A stretch of DNA of 64,000 nucleotides. Source: Chrysaora quinquecirrha (lineage: Eukaryota; Cnidaria; Scyphozoa; Semaeostomeae; Pelagiidae). The stretch spans positions 336,420 to 400,419 of the forward strand of contig JACTAT010000041.1 in NCBI GenBank assembly GCA_014526335.1, given 5' to 3'. The position numbers and the translations under genes were made by a program. The notes beneath the pieces were generated by a model, which ran no database searches, had not been told where the DNA came from, and was given only the letters and a program-made list of their open reading frames with translations. Shown here piece by piece: positions 48,983 through 58,377 of the stretch (position 1 is its first letter; each line of letters starts with the position of its first letter).

Positions 48983-49062
48983 ATGGCAAGTTTGCTGCTT
49001 ACATGCAAGTTAATATTCAAAATGATGGTCCTGTGACTATAAATATTGACTCAAGAAAATAG
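48983..49062 (+). CDS. DTD1: DTD1 exon 5 (last exon)
   Basis: The exon completes an Asp codon with exon 4, then encodes GKFAAYMQVNIQNDGPVT and INIDSRK, ending in TAG at 49060-49062. NDGPVT is the Gly-cisPro motif that excludes L-aminoacyl-tRNA and defines DTD; with SQFTL it rules out DTD2/ATD, which has different residues. The acceptor is TTTCTGTTTCCTGTAG. The protein ends seven residues after GPVT, so it lacks the long C-terminal tail of vertebrate DTD1 and would total about 150 residues. An AATAAA at about 49562 is a possible poly(A) signal. Confidence 0.96.
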
Positions 49063-49980
49063 AATGAGGTCAGCTGATATTATCTTTCATTGACTCTGGC
49101 AAAGACATTGCATAATTTTTTCGTGGCATTTTAAATAGCAAGTGATTTTATAATGCCAAATCAAAGTATCGACTAAATCGTGTCAAGGTTATTTTGGTAT
49201 CTGTAACAACTGTGTGTGTAGTATTGAATTTGTATTTATTTAAGAAAAGCCGTTGGTCGCACATTCTTCAGTTTGCTGGTTTAAAATTTAGTGTTCCAAC
49301 GGAAGGGGTGTTAAGATGACAAATCCGGCCCAGGAAATACTTTCTGAATGCAAAATTTTAACATGATCTCAAATTTACCACTGTAATTTACGTAATCGAT
49401 CCTATAGATTTCAAATCATTAGATTGATCTCCTAGCTTTGATCGTAAACGTTACTACTGTTACTTTTTTCGGAGGCTTCTCACCTCCCTAGTACCAAGTA
49501 TTTATAATGTAAGCATTTTCAGGCTCGGTTACCAACATGTTTTGTTTACCACATTTGCTCTAATAAATTCCGCAACTTTTATCACTTTTTTAACCCGATG
49601 TTTATTCGATACTCGCCTTTTTTCAAACTGTCTACAAAAAATATAATTTTGAGGTAAAATTTGCCAGTGGGAATTACGTCCACTGAACAAACTTGCAAAT
49701 TGTTCTTTTACACAAGAAAGGCTTTTTCCCTGGCCACCTATAAACGCGCGTCTTTTTGAAGCCCCTGCTGCCCAGAGAGTGAAGTGCAGAGTATATACGG
49801 CCTTCTCTAAGTCTTTAATTTAATTGATTAAAATTCGATTCTTTCGTGACATGATGCAGATGAAGATAGAGAAGAAAATGAAGATGATAATGAGACGTTC
49901 CCGCATCGCAAACGCCTTTGTCAATCTGAGGTCATGTGACAATTGTCCTTCTCAGTCATAATAGCTCGCTTGCATGGATA
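49063..49980. other. Likely DTD1 3' UTR and intergenic sequence
   Basis: AT-rich, no exon or repeat recognised. The 3' end of the transcript cannot be fixed from sequence. Confidence 0.4.
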
Positions 49981-50296
49981 ATCGCCCAATCAAACGATAC
50001 TTACCTGTAAGTTGAAGTTTGATTGAGATTCTGTAAGCCATCAGCCGGGAGTGGAGGAGGTGTGCGAGAGAGTGCGGTCATGCGCATAAACCAGCATTTA
50101 GAGCAAAATAAATGGATCAATGGCACAAAGATAAGTTAAAGCCAAGACAGTGGAAGCTGAAGTCCGAAAATGAGTGAAGGAGGGGGCGGGCATGCACCTG
50201 AACGGGCGGGCGCACACCTCCTCCACTCCCGGCTGATGGCTCACAGAATCTCAATCAAACTTCAACTTACAGGTAAGTATCGTTTGATTGGGCGAT
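49981..50296. repeat. Inverted repeat at the 3' end of the DIRS-like element
   Basis: Arms of 86 bp at 49981-50066 and 50211-50296 are nearly perfect complements and begin ATCGCCCAATCAAACGATAC. The 144-bp spacer includes, at 50065-50095, a copy (inverted) of the sequence at 59650-59682 that forms the other end of the DIRS-like element. A second short match (AGTTGTACGAGA) is at 50327-50338. DIRS elements have inverted termini and an internal complementary region; this fits that plan but the exact borders were not resolved. Confidence 0.7.
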
Positions 50297-50438
50297 TCTA
50301 TTACGCCATCAGCCTAGGTCGTTACGGAGTTGTACGAGACTTCAGAGCTGACATTGAGACATTGATGTGAGTAATGCGAGCCAAAAGGCCGCAACAACAA
50401 TAATAATAATGATGTTGAAGATTGGAGCTGAAGCATCA

Positions 50439-50593
50439 TGTAGTGGTACCCCGTCAAGACTTACTGTTTACTTTAACGACAATAAAGACTGCTGTTCGAT
50501 TCTGTATATAGCGGCTATCGCCGATCATAAATTCATTCTGGTATAGTCGTTCGTAGTAAATCTGAAGTTCTCATTGAATATAGTAAGCCAACA
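50439..50593 (+). repeat. 5' LTR of the gypsy element
   Basis: Begins TGTAGTGGTACC and ends AGTAAGCCAACA. Contains AATAAA at 50481-50486 and TATATA at 50505-50510. If transcription starts at 50535, U3 is about 96 nt and R plus U5 about 59 nt. Confidence 0.93.
50505..50547 (+). promoter_or_regulatory. LTR promoter: TATA box and predicted start with self-primer
   Basis: TATATA at 50505 lies 30 nt before ATTCTGGTATAGT at 50535-50547. That 13-mer is the exact reverse complement of the primer-binding region, so the natural reading is that transcription starts at or next to 50535 and the transcript's 5' end is the primer. The spacing is what a TATA-driven promoter would use. Confidence 0.65.
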
Positions 50594-50595
50594 TT

Positions 50596-50608
50596 ACTAT
50601 ACCAGAAT
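50596..50608 (+). promoter_or_regulatory. Primer-binding site, self-priming type
   Basis: ACTATACCAGAAT starts 2 nt after the 5' LTR. It is complementary over 13 nt to 50535-50547 inside the LTR. I did not recognise it as a match to any tRNA 3' end ending in TGG. Tf1 and related gypsy elements prime minus-strand synthesis with the first 11 nt of their own RNA, in just this position. Confidence 0.7.
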
Positions 50609-50619
50609 CGTCATCAAAA

Positions 50620-51529
50620 TGGAATCAAAAGTTAAGTGCTTCGATGGATCTGGAAATGTAAAAAGTTTTTATTGAAAAAGTTTCCATACACTCATCACTC
50701 AAAGGCTATGATGGGGAAAAAGCTGCCCAAAATCTTGCTAGAAAGTTGGAGGGGCCTGCCTTTGATGTTTATATGAGGCTGTCTTGTGAAGATAAAAAGA
50801 AACCAGAGAAAATAAAGTCGGAGCTTCTGCAAGAATTTGAGAAAGGGAAACAAGACAGGGAAGAAGCTATATTCGAGCTCACAAACAGGAAAAGGAAACC
50901 AGAAGAATCTGCTCAAACATTCGCATACAAAATCATCGAACTAGTTCGACTGGCCTACCCTTCATTCGATGAAAATACGACCAAAAAAATTGCGAAAGAT
51001 TATTTTATTAAAGGCTTACATGAAAAAATGCAAATCGCATTGAAGTCATTGCCTTCTTTTGCTGATGCTGAGATTAATGACTTAGCAACAGAAACAACAA
51101 GACTCCAATTAGCCGGAATCGAGAAAATTCGGCAATCAAAGGTCAGAAAATGCAAGAATGTATGAATGTCGACAGCAGTAAATGCATGATTGACGCCATT
51201 GCTGAAAAGGTTGCTGAAAAGTTAATATTTCTCCCTCAAATGCTCACGGGGGTGTCGACGGTGGTAACGCAGCTGCAAATTTCATTGGTTATCAAAGACG
51301 TGGGAACAGAGGCAGAGGAAACGGAAGAAATAGAGGAAACTTTCAAAACCGATTTGGCCAACAGAGAGGAGCAAATTCAAGAAATGTTGGTCGTTTTCAA
51401 TCCGAAAAGAAGTGTCGTTCCTGCGAAATTACGGACCACTTTTACCAGAAATGCCCCCAACGTTATTGCCAAGCATGTGGTGCTAAGGGTCATGATGCTT
51501 GGAGCCCAATATGCACCAAGTATCAATGA
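50620..51529 (+). pseudogene. gypsy gag (capsid and zinc knuckles)
   Basis: Starts at ATG 50620. A one-base gain in an A run near 50660 shifts the frame into a helical capsid-like region (50746-51165: GPAFDVYMRL, RKRKPEESAQTFAYKIIELV, YFIKGLHEKMQIAL). Two further shifts near 51140 and 51235 lead to a Gly/Arg/Asn-rich stretch and two zinc knuckles: CRSCEITDHFYQKC (C-x2-C-x4-H-x4-C) and CQACGAKGHDAWSPIC (51413-51510). It ends at TGA 51527-51529, followed directly by CTAG. Gag packages the element RNA. Confidence 0.88.
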
Positions 51530-52237
51530 CTAGATGGCCCAAACAATAACAAGAATGACACTTTAACGCAATTTTCCTCTGTTATACCAATTTCTATTGA
51601 TAATAAAGACATAAATTCCCTAGTCGACACAGGGGCGAGTTGTTCACTAATTGACATTGGAAGTTTAGAAAAACTTAACTTGAATAACGGTATTGATAAA
51701 ACAGCTTTAAATTCTTTAATAAATGCTTCAGGACATAATATGGATATTGCTGGGTCCATTTATTTTGATCTTTCAATCTCGGGTCTTCATCTTAAGCAGG
51801 AATTTCAAGTTCTTAATGCCAAGACATGTAAACATATCCTGTTAGGGCGTGATTTTTTATCAAAATTTCAAACCGTCGAGTTTGATTTCGCATTTCACAA
51901 AGTAAGATTGAATGGCAAGTGGATTAGCTGTGTTCAACCCACCAACAATGAGCAAGTTCGCGTTCAACATGCCGTAACCATTCCTCCCAGATCAGAGAAT
52001 GTGGTAATTGTCGATTGTCCTAAATCAAAGCCCTTGCTCACTGCAGATTTTGAGCCAGCGCCTATCCGTGGAATCTCGGGTGTTTACGCTACCAATTGCA
52101 GGATTATTCCGGATTTAAATGGGATTTTTCAAATTTCTATGCTAAATGTCACCAATCAACCTGTATCACTCTATACAAGGACACGTGTTGGAACTCAAAC
52201 ATCCCAACAAAAAAATTCCATCAAGTCAGCTCAATAA
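51530..52237 (+). pseudogene. gypsy protease region of pol
   Basis: In the same frame as the zinc knuckles, directly after the UGA. LVDTGASCSLID (51620-51655) is the retropepsin active site DTGA, and HILLGRDFLSKF (51832-51870) is the second conserved strand. The frame ends at 52237; the RT frame overlaps it from 52096 in the -1 frame. The heptamer AAAAAAT inside the A-run at about 52209-52216 is a possible slip site. The 7-A run could equally hold an indel. Confidence 0.85.
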
Positions 52238-52239
52238 AT

Positions 52240-53800
52240 GAAAACATAGCCGAAGGTTCTGCACCTGAGGTTAAAATGGGATCCAATCTATCTGACGCCG
52301 AGCAGATTCAACTTACGCGCTTACTCTCTAAATATGACAATATTTTTGCAGTCGATCCACGCAAGCCAACGACAGTAACAACTATGGAGCAACGTATTAT
52401 CACTGATGATTCTCAACCAATTCGTAGAAAACCATACCGAATTCCATACGCATTGAATGGTGAAGTCAATACTCAAATACAGCAGATGCTTGATAACGAT
52501 ATTATTCGCCCATCTTCTTCTCCTTGGAATTCTCCAGTGACTCTCGTGAAAAAGAAAGATAATTCTATGCGCTTCGTATGCGATTTTGGTGCTTTGAACA
52601 GTGTAACAAAAAAGGATTCTTATCCTTTGCCACATGTCCGAGATGTTATCGATAAGATGAATGGGGTGAAATTCTGGACTACTCTAGATGCCGCCTCAGC
52701 ATACTGGTCCATGCCGTTAGCAGAAAATGACAAGGAAAAAACAGCATTTTCGGTGCCGAGGGGTAAGTATGAATTTAATGTTACCTCTTATGGTCTGTGT
52801 AATGCTGGTGCTTCATATCAGAGAATGATGGATATTGCGCTCGCTGGCCTTCCATCTGATCGAGTATTGGCATACATGGACGATATCGTCATTTTTAGTA
52901 CAACATTCGATGACCATTTAGCAAATTTAGAACAAGTTTTCAAACGAATATCATGTTCCGGCATATCCTTGAAACTTTCTAAATGCGTTTTCGCAAGTGA
53001 AAATGTTGAATTCTTAGGATTTGAGCTCTCAGGTCAAGGAATTAAGCCACAGCCGCGGCTAACTGAGGCCATTAATAGTTTCAAGCAACCTGAAACAAGA
53101 AAAGAATTGAAGGGGATTTCTAGGCCTTGCCGGCTTTTACCGTTCTTTCATCCCGAACTTCGCAAAAATTTCTCGACCCTTGAACAAGCTTACCAGTGAT
53201 ACTGTGGTTTTCGCATGGGATGACCACTGCGAAAAGGCATTCTGCGAATTGAAAACACTTTTGACATCTAAGCCAGTGTTACGCTACCCTAATTTTGGTC
53301 AACCATTCATTGTCGAAGTTGATGCAAGCAATTATGCCTGTTGCGGAGTTTTATCTCAAGAAGGAGATGATGGCGAGATCCACCCAATAGCATATTTTTC
53401 GACATCACTGCAAAGTGCACAACAGAACTGGTCTGCGACAATCAAGGAAGCTTTTGCTCTAGTTTGCGCGATACGACATTGGCATGTTTATTTGGCTGGA
53501 ACACAGTTAATCTTGAACTCGGATCATAATCCTTTAACACATTTACGAGACCAAAAAGACCCTCGCGGTAAACTTGCTCGCTGACTATCTGAACTGGAAG
53601 AATATAACTACGTTGTAAAGTACATACCAGGTAAATTAAATGTCAAAGCCGACACTCTTTCTCGAAATAAAGCTGCAACCTCTGTACAACCTGCATCCAA
53701 TTTTGAAGAGAAAATCTACGCCTCGTTTACCGATAAAAACAGTTTTCACTTTCAGTTAAAAGAAGAACAATCCAACGACCCAGTCATATCGAATGCAATA
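52240..53800 (+). pseudogene. gypsy reverse transcriptase and RNase H
   Basis: RT: IIRPSSSPWNSPVTLVKKKD (about 52500), FVCDFGALNSVTKKDSYPLP, WTTLDAASAYWSMPL (motif A), FNVTSYGLCNAGASYQRMMD (motif B) and AYMDDIVIFS (motif C, about 52870), then EFLGFELSGQGIKPQP. A one-base gain in a G run near 53110 shifts the frame. RNase H: VEVDASNYACCGVL (catalytic D, about 53310), KEAFALVCAIRHW (E), LNSDHNPLTHL (D). A TGA at 53582-53584 replaces the usual Trp just before LSELEEYNYVVKYIPGKLNVKADTLSR, which completes the RNase H. Confidence 0.93.
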
Positions 53801-55060
53801 GAGTGTGTGAAGAATTCGCGGCCGATACCAAATGGCAAATTAAAACGAATTCAACTTCAGCTGAGACTTGTTGATAGACTGCTTACAGAATCAGGTCGTC
53901 CTGTAATACCACCTAATTTGCGAAAGGTTATTGTTAGCGAAATGCACAACGTGGCTCACTTCGGTACTGACAAAGTTTATGCTTTGCTCAAAGATCGATA
54001 CTATTGGCCAAGCATGTACAACTATATCAACGCATTTAGCCAAGGATGTGAAACGTGCCAAGAAACAAAGTGCGATTCATCGCCTCCAAAATATATCCTG
54101 TTAATTGGTGATATTTTCTCAAAATTTGTATGTGCTGTATCTTTAAAGGATCAAACTGCTCCAACAATCGTTAACGCTTTCCTAAAAAATTGGTTATACA
54201 TTCACGGCAATCCCCTATATCTTTTATCAGATCAAGGATCTAATGTCGACGGAGATATCATGAAAGCACTGTGTAATAAATTTGGCATTGAAAAACGCAG
54301 GTCCTCTGCTTATCATAGCCAGGGAAACGGTTTCGCAGAGCGTAATATTCGTACAATCAAAGATTTACTTCGCGCCGTTTTATTACATCGCCAACTGTCT
54401 CAGTCAAAGTGGCGTTCGTTGTTGCCGGAGCTCATCTTCGCGTTAAACGCCAGCGACAGTTCGGCTACGCGCTGTGTCCCTTACAATGTTGTATTTGGGC
54501 GGTCTGCTATTTTGCCACACGACGTATCGTTCAGTGCTGTAATGCCTGATATTAATGATGATATACTTCCAAAAGAATACGAGTCTGCGACAACCTCCTT
54601 GCTGCAAGATGTATTTGTGCGTGTCATCGATAATCTGAAATTGAGTAAAACTCGAATGCAGCAGCAGTATAACAAAAATATTCGTGTCAACCATTTAGAA
54701 ACTGGAAAAAATGTTTGGCTGAAGGTCAAACATTACAAAACTGGGGAAAATCGCAAATTGGCGCCCCGCAGAAACGATCCTTGGGTCATTCTTCGTAAGC
54801 TACCGAACGGTGTCAGTTTTGAAATAGAAAATGAAAAGAAAGAAACTAACATTGTGCACCATGACCGTCTTTCTCCTGTTGTTGACAATGGATTGAGAAA
54901 CGAACGCATAAAGATTTCGAACAAGGACCCAGATATTACATCTTCCAAGAGCGATTATAGTTCATCATCGGACTCGGAAAGCGATTATTCTGTTACTGAC
55001 TCAGAGGAAAGTGTAGAAGAAGTTGCTGTGAATCGACAAGGAATTCAAGAAAGAGAATGA
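53801..55060 (+). pseudogene. gypsy integrase, first catalytic Asp deleted
   Basis: A zinc-binding HHCC domain is intact (H..H at HNVAHFGTDKVYALL, then CETC, 53950-54065). After SPPK the sequence jumps to YILLIGDIFSKFV, skipping about 35 residues that would hold the first catalytic Asp. The second Asp (LSDQGSN, about 54225) and the Glu (GNGFAERNIRTIKDLL, about 54335) are present. A GPY/F-like C-terminal module (VWLKVKHYKTGENRKLAPRR, DPWVILRKLPNGVSFEIE) is followed by a Ser/Asp/Glu-rich tail. The protein should not catalyse integration. Confidence 0.9.
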
Positions 55061-55161
55061 CCGAGACGCAATCGTAGGCCTCGTTATTTACCAGACTCGA
55101 TCCCCTGGGGATCTTTGAATGTGTAGACATACTCTTGTGTTATTGCTGTTTTCGTTTTATT

Positions 55162-55172
55162 AAAAGGGGAAA
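55162..55172 (+). promoter_or_regulatory. Polypurine tract
   Basis: AAAAGGGGAAA directly precedes the 3' LTR, the expected primer for plus-strand DNA synthesis. Confidence 0.88.
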
Positions 55173-55328
55173 TGTAGTGGTACCCCCGTCAAGACTTACT
55201 GTTTACTTTAACGACAATAAAGACTGCTGTTCGATTCTGTATATAGCGGCTATCGCCGAACATAAATTCATTCTGGTATAGTCGTTCGTAGTAAATCTGA
55301 AGTTCTCATTGAATATAGTAAGCCAACA
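55173..55328 (+). repeat. 3' LTR of the gypsy element
   Basis: Matches the 5' LTR except for one extra C near 55185 and A for T near 55260 (GCCGAACAT against GCCGATCAT). Confidence 0.95.
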
Positions 55329-55489
55329 ATCATAATCATACATCTGCATTGCGATAGCAAAAGACGGATGAAATAAAGCAAGCGATGTATAAACATACCT
55401 AGTTAGAATTCGTTACAGCAACGGAGAAACAGTTTCGAAAATTACAATCATACATTAGCTAAAGAAACCAGTGTAGTCCCAAAATTAAA

Positions 55490-56575
55490 TCAGTTGTCAG
55501 TTGGCAAATTGTAATATCGTTGAAAAGTTTGTTCACTCGTCCAACCAGCAGATTTTAATACATCATTCAAGCTTGTCTGATGATCAACAAGAAAGGAACA
55601 TGACGCAGCACGAGTACTATGGGCGGTGAACTGAGTTGTATCAATGCCAGAATTCTTTAATACAGAACGACACCAACGAGATATTGTGTCGGTAGATACT
55701 GGCGAGTAAGGGCGAACATAGCTAATAAGCGATTCAGAATGTGCATTACGAAGATGTGCTGCACGCTGTAAATATATCTTGATATGCTCATAAGCACAGA
55801 GAGCAGGCTCAGCAGGATATCGCTTGAAAATAATAGGTCTCAAATGAAAACCAGGGCGTGTTTGTTTTTGTTTTGTGTTTATGTGAAACGTATAAGAGTT
55901 ATCAGTGACTTGCATGCAATCGATACGCAAACTTCTGATAGTTTGACAACGTTGACCACTGCAAAGGGATAGTAGGAAAGCCAAGCGCGAAGATAACTCT
56001 TTAAGCGTGAGGTCAGCAATCGGAGGCTGAGAACGAAAATAGTCGAATACAGTTTTTACATCCCAAATGGAATTATAACGAGGTAGAGCAGGTCTGAGCT
56101 GAAAAACACCTTTCATAAACCGTTTGACGAGTGGTAGCTGGCCGAAAGGCGTAGCTCCATCTGTGACATCAAGTATAGAAGATAACGCACTTCTAGCTGT
56201 GTTAATAGCACTGTATGATAAGCCATTAGTATATAAGTTTGAAAGAAATTTCAACGCGGTGTTGACTGAAGCTGTATAAGGATCTACACTGACATTATTG
56301 CAATACTCAAACCAGCGATTTAAATAAGTACGATACTGAAGCTGGGTGGAGTCACCACGTGAAGCCATTATAATATCGATCGAAGTTTGGCTTAAATCTC
56401 GTCCACAAAATTGATGCCAGATACTAGACATACAAGCAGGCGCAGCTTGTGATGGAGCGGGTGTAGCTGTTGTGGCGCAAATGGCAGCTGCAGCAAATTG
56501 GGACGTGGACGTAATGAAACGGGAAGCACTACAAGTAACGGGAATAATAGTGGGTACCACAACTGAGTCGGCCAA
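55490..56575 (-). CDS. DIRS-like tyrosine recombinase
   Basis: A 361-codon open frame. N-terminal core-binding helices (YRTYLNRWFEYCNN, FLSNLYTNGLSYSAINTARS) are followed by the catalytic domain: SGQRCQTIRSLRID (first Arg), HSTRAASCSFLVDH (H-x-x-R) and LKSAGWTSEQTFQRYYNL (His/Trp and the Tyr nucleophile). It replaces integrase in DIRS elements and inserts the circular DNA copy without a target duplication. The frame overlaps the RT-RNase H frame by 47 nt and has no ATG near its start; the first Met is about 49 codons in, so it may be made by frameshifting or by a separate start. The catalytic set is complete. Confidence 0.88.
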   Translation of the reverse strand: MADSVVVPTIIPVTCSASRFITSTSQFAAAAICATTATPAPSQAAPACMSSIWHQFCGRDLSQTSIDIIMASRGDSTQLQYRTYLNRWFEYCNNVSVDPYTASVNTALKFLSNLYTNGLSYSAINTARSALSSILDVTDGATPFGQLPLVKRFMKGVFQLRPALPRYNSIWDVKTVFDYFRSQPPIADLTLKELSSRLAFLLSLCSGQRCQTIRSLRIDCMQVTDNSYTFHINTKQKQTRPGFHLRPIIFKRYPAEPALCAYEHIKIYLQRAAHLRNAHSESLISYVRPYSPVSTDTISRWCRSVLKNSGIDTTQFTAHSTRAASCSFLVDHQTSLNDVLKSAGWTSEQTFQRYYNLPTDN

Positions 56576-58256
56576 TCGGGAAGAACAAGGATCCCCGTGG
56601 CTGTTTCCCGTTGAATTTTTGTATGACTTGAAGAATGCAACTGAAGGGCGGAAAACAATAGAACTTTAAATCTTGCCAAGATATTGTAAAAGCATCGATG
56701 CAGCAAGCATCCGGATCAGGGCGAAACGAGCAGTAGATTGCAAATTGCTTATTAAGCCTTGAGGCAAACAAGTCAATTTCTGGTTTGAAATTGAGGATAT
56801 GCAAAGCATTTTTGAGCAAGGTTGCATTAAGCATCCATTCTGTATCAGGATTTGGCAACTGCCGGGATTCAAAATCAGCAATAACATTATCAGGCCCAGG
56901 GATGTGGCTGGCTATTAAAGAGATCTTATTTGTGTAACAAAATTCCCAAATACTAACTGCAATCTTATTGGCAATTGGGTTATGGTTAGTCCCCATATGA
57001 TTAATAATTGAGACACTGCTTGAACTGTCGAGCATAAATTTAATATGCTTGCGAGCTAGAATCGAGCGAGAGCTTTTAAGCGCATAAAATGCAGCAAGCA
57101 GTTCTCGTATATTAATGTGGTACTGTTGTTCTGAGACAGACCACTGACCACCTGTGGACATTGAGGCCAGAGCTGCACCCCAGCCTTTGTTAGAGGCGTC
57201 TGAATACAATATTAAGTCGATTGGGCGGTCAGAAATGCTTGCATAAGAATGTGGAAGAGTATCTATCCACCAAGATAAATCATCAATTGATTGGGGACTC
57301 AATGACATAAAGTGATCGAAATTGCCGCAAGCTACACGTAAAGCTTCAATCTTTTCAGCCTCAAGTGACCGATAATGAATGCCCCCATAAGGAACTGCGG
57401 GCATACTAGAAACCATAAGTCCTATTGCTCTAGCCGTATCACGAATAGTTAATCGACTGGCATGAGCCCGAGTGAATGCAAGAATTTTCATGACTTTGGC
57501 TAAGCGTTCAGCTGTCAAAGTGAAGCGCATTAAGACAGAGTCGATTGTAAAACCCAAAAAAGTAATTTGTTGTTTGGGTACGAATTCAGATTTGTCTGGA
57601 TGCAAGACGAAGCCTAAGCTATCAAAAATTTTGATTGTCGATACAACACTATTTATACAACCATTAAAGGAATCATTCTGAATATATAAGTCATCAATAT
57701 AGCTACTTATGATGTGCCCACGAGAACGCAAAACCGATAATGGCGGTTTAAGTAGCTTGGTAAACTTCCTAGGGCATGAAGCCAATCCATTTGAAAATGC
57801 AGTATATTGATATATCTGATTACCAAAGTAAATTTCAAATATCGCTGGTAAGCAGAATGAATTTTTACGCTGTAATAAGCATCTTTCAAATCAATCGAAG
57901 CCATCCAACAATTAGGCGTTACAAGCTTTAAAACTGTAGCAATAGTATCCATTTTGAAATGGAGATATGTAACATTGGTGTTGAGGCGCTTTAGATTTAA
58001 TATCAAACGAATTTTGCCATCTTTTCTTGGGGACTGTAAAGATGGGTGATAGAAACTCTTGTTGTTCATGGGAACATTTCCTTAATACGCCTTTTGCACC
58101 AAGAGCATTCAGTTCATTGAGAACAAGCTCGGCATGCTCTGAGGCAATAGAATTTTTTGGGCAGGTCGTCTGATTTGGTGGAAGAGAATCAAACTCAATA
58201 ATATCACCTGAGACAATTTGAAGTATATATAAGGGTCTGAGGTGATGGCTTCCCAA
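56529..58256 (-). pseudogene. DIRS-like reverse transcriptase and RNase H
   Basis: Minus-strand order: LNELNALGAKGVLRKCSHEQ (about 58100-58150), SPIFTVPKK, ILNLKRLNTNVTYLHFKMD (about 57955-58010), WMASIDLKDAYYSVKIH (motif A, about 57850-57905), then from 57785 a 418-codon clean frame with ISSYIDDLYIQN (motif C), KQQITFLGFTID, RNase H ILYSDASNKGWGAAL, INIRELLAAFYALKSS and HIPGPDNVIADFESR, and the long C-terminal tail FKPEIDLFASRLNKQF seen in DIRS proteins. The frame breaks near 58045 and 57820, each in a homopolymer run (AAAA, TTT). Confidence 0.9.
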
Positions 58257-58377
58257 TTTGACAGAAATTGACTGATTTGCCCTGCACGGAAATCGTGAAC
58301 TTTTTGTTTCAAATAAGGAGAAAGTCTTTTATGGACAAAGTATGGGAAATTAGTCAGGCCTACCTCTAATCCGAAAC

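Larger units (their letters stand above)
50439..55328 (+). mobile_element. Ty3/gypsy LTR retrotransposon, nested in DIRS element
   Basis: Two LTRs of about 155 bp (TG...CA) flank gag, protease, RT, RNase H and integrase in Ty3/gypsy order. ATCA flanks both sides (50435-50438 and 55329-55332). The surrounding sequence is the 3' part of the minus-strand DIRS-like element, so this insertion is the later event. The LTRs differ at only two positions, which marks a recent insertion, yet the coding region has several frameshifts, two in-frame stops and an integrase deletion. Confidence 0.95.

Noticed and set aside
50596..50608. tRNA-primed PBS for the gypsy element
   Set aside because: The usual TGG start is absent and the perfect match is to the LTR itself.
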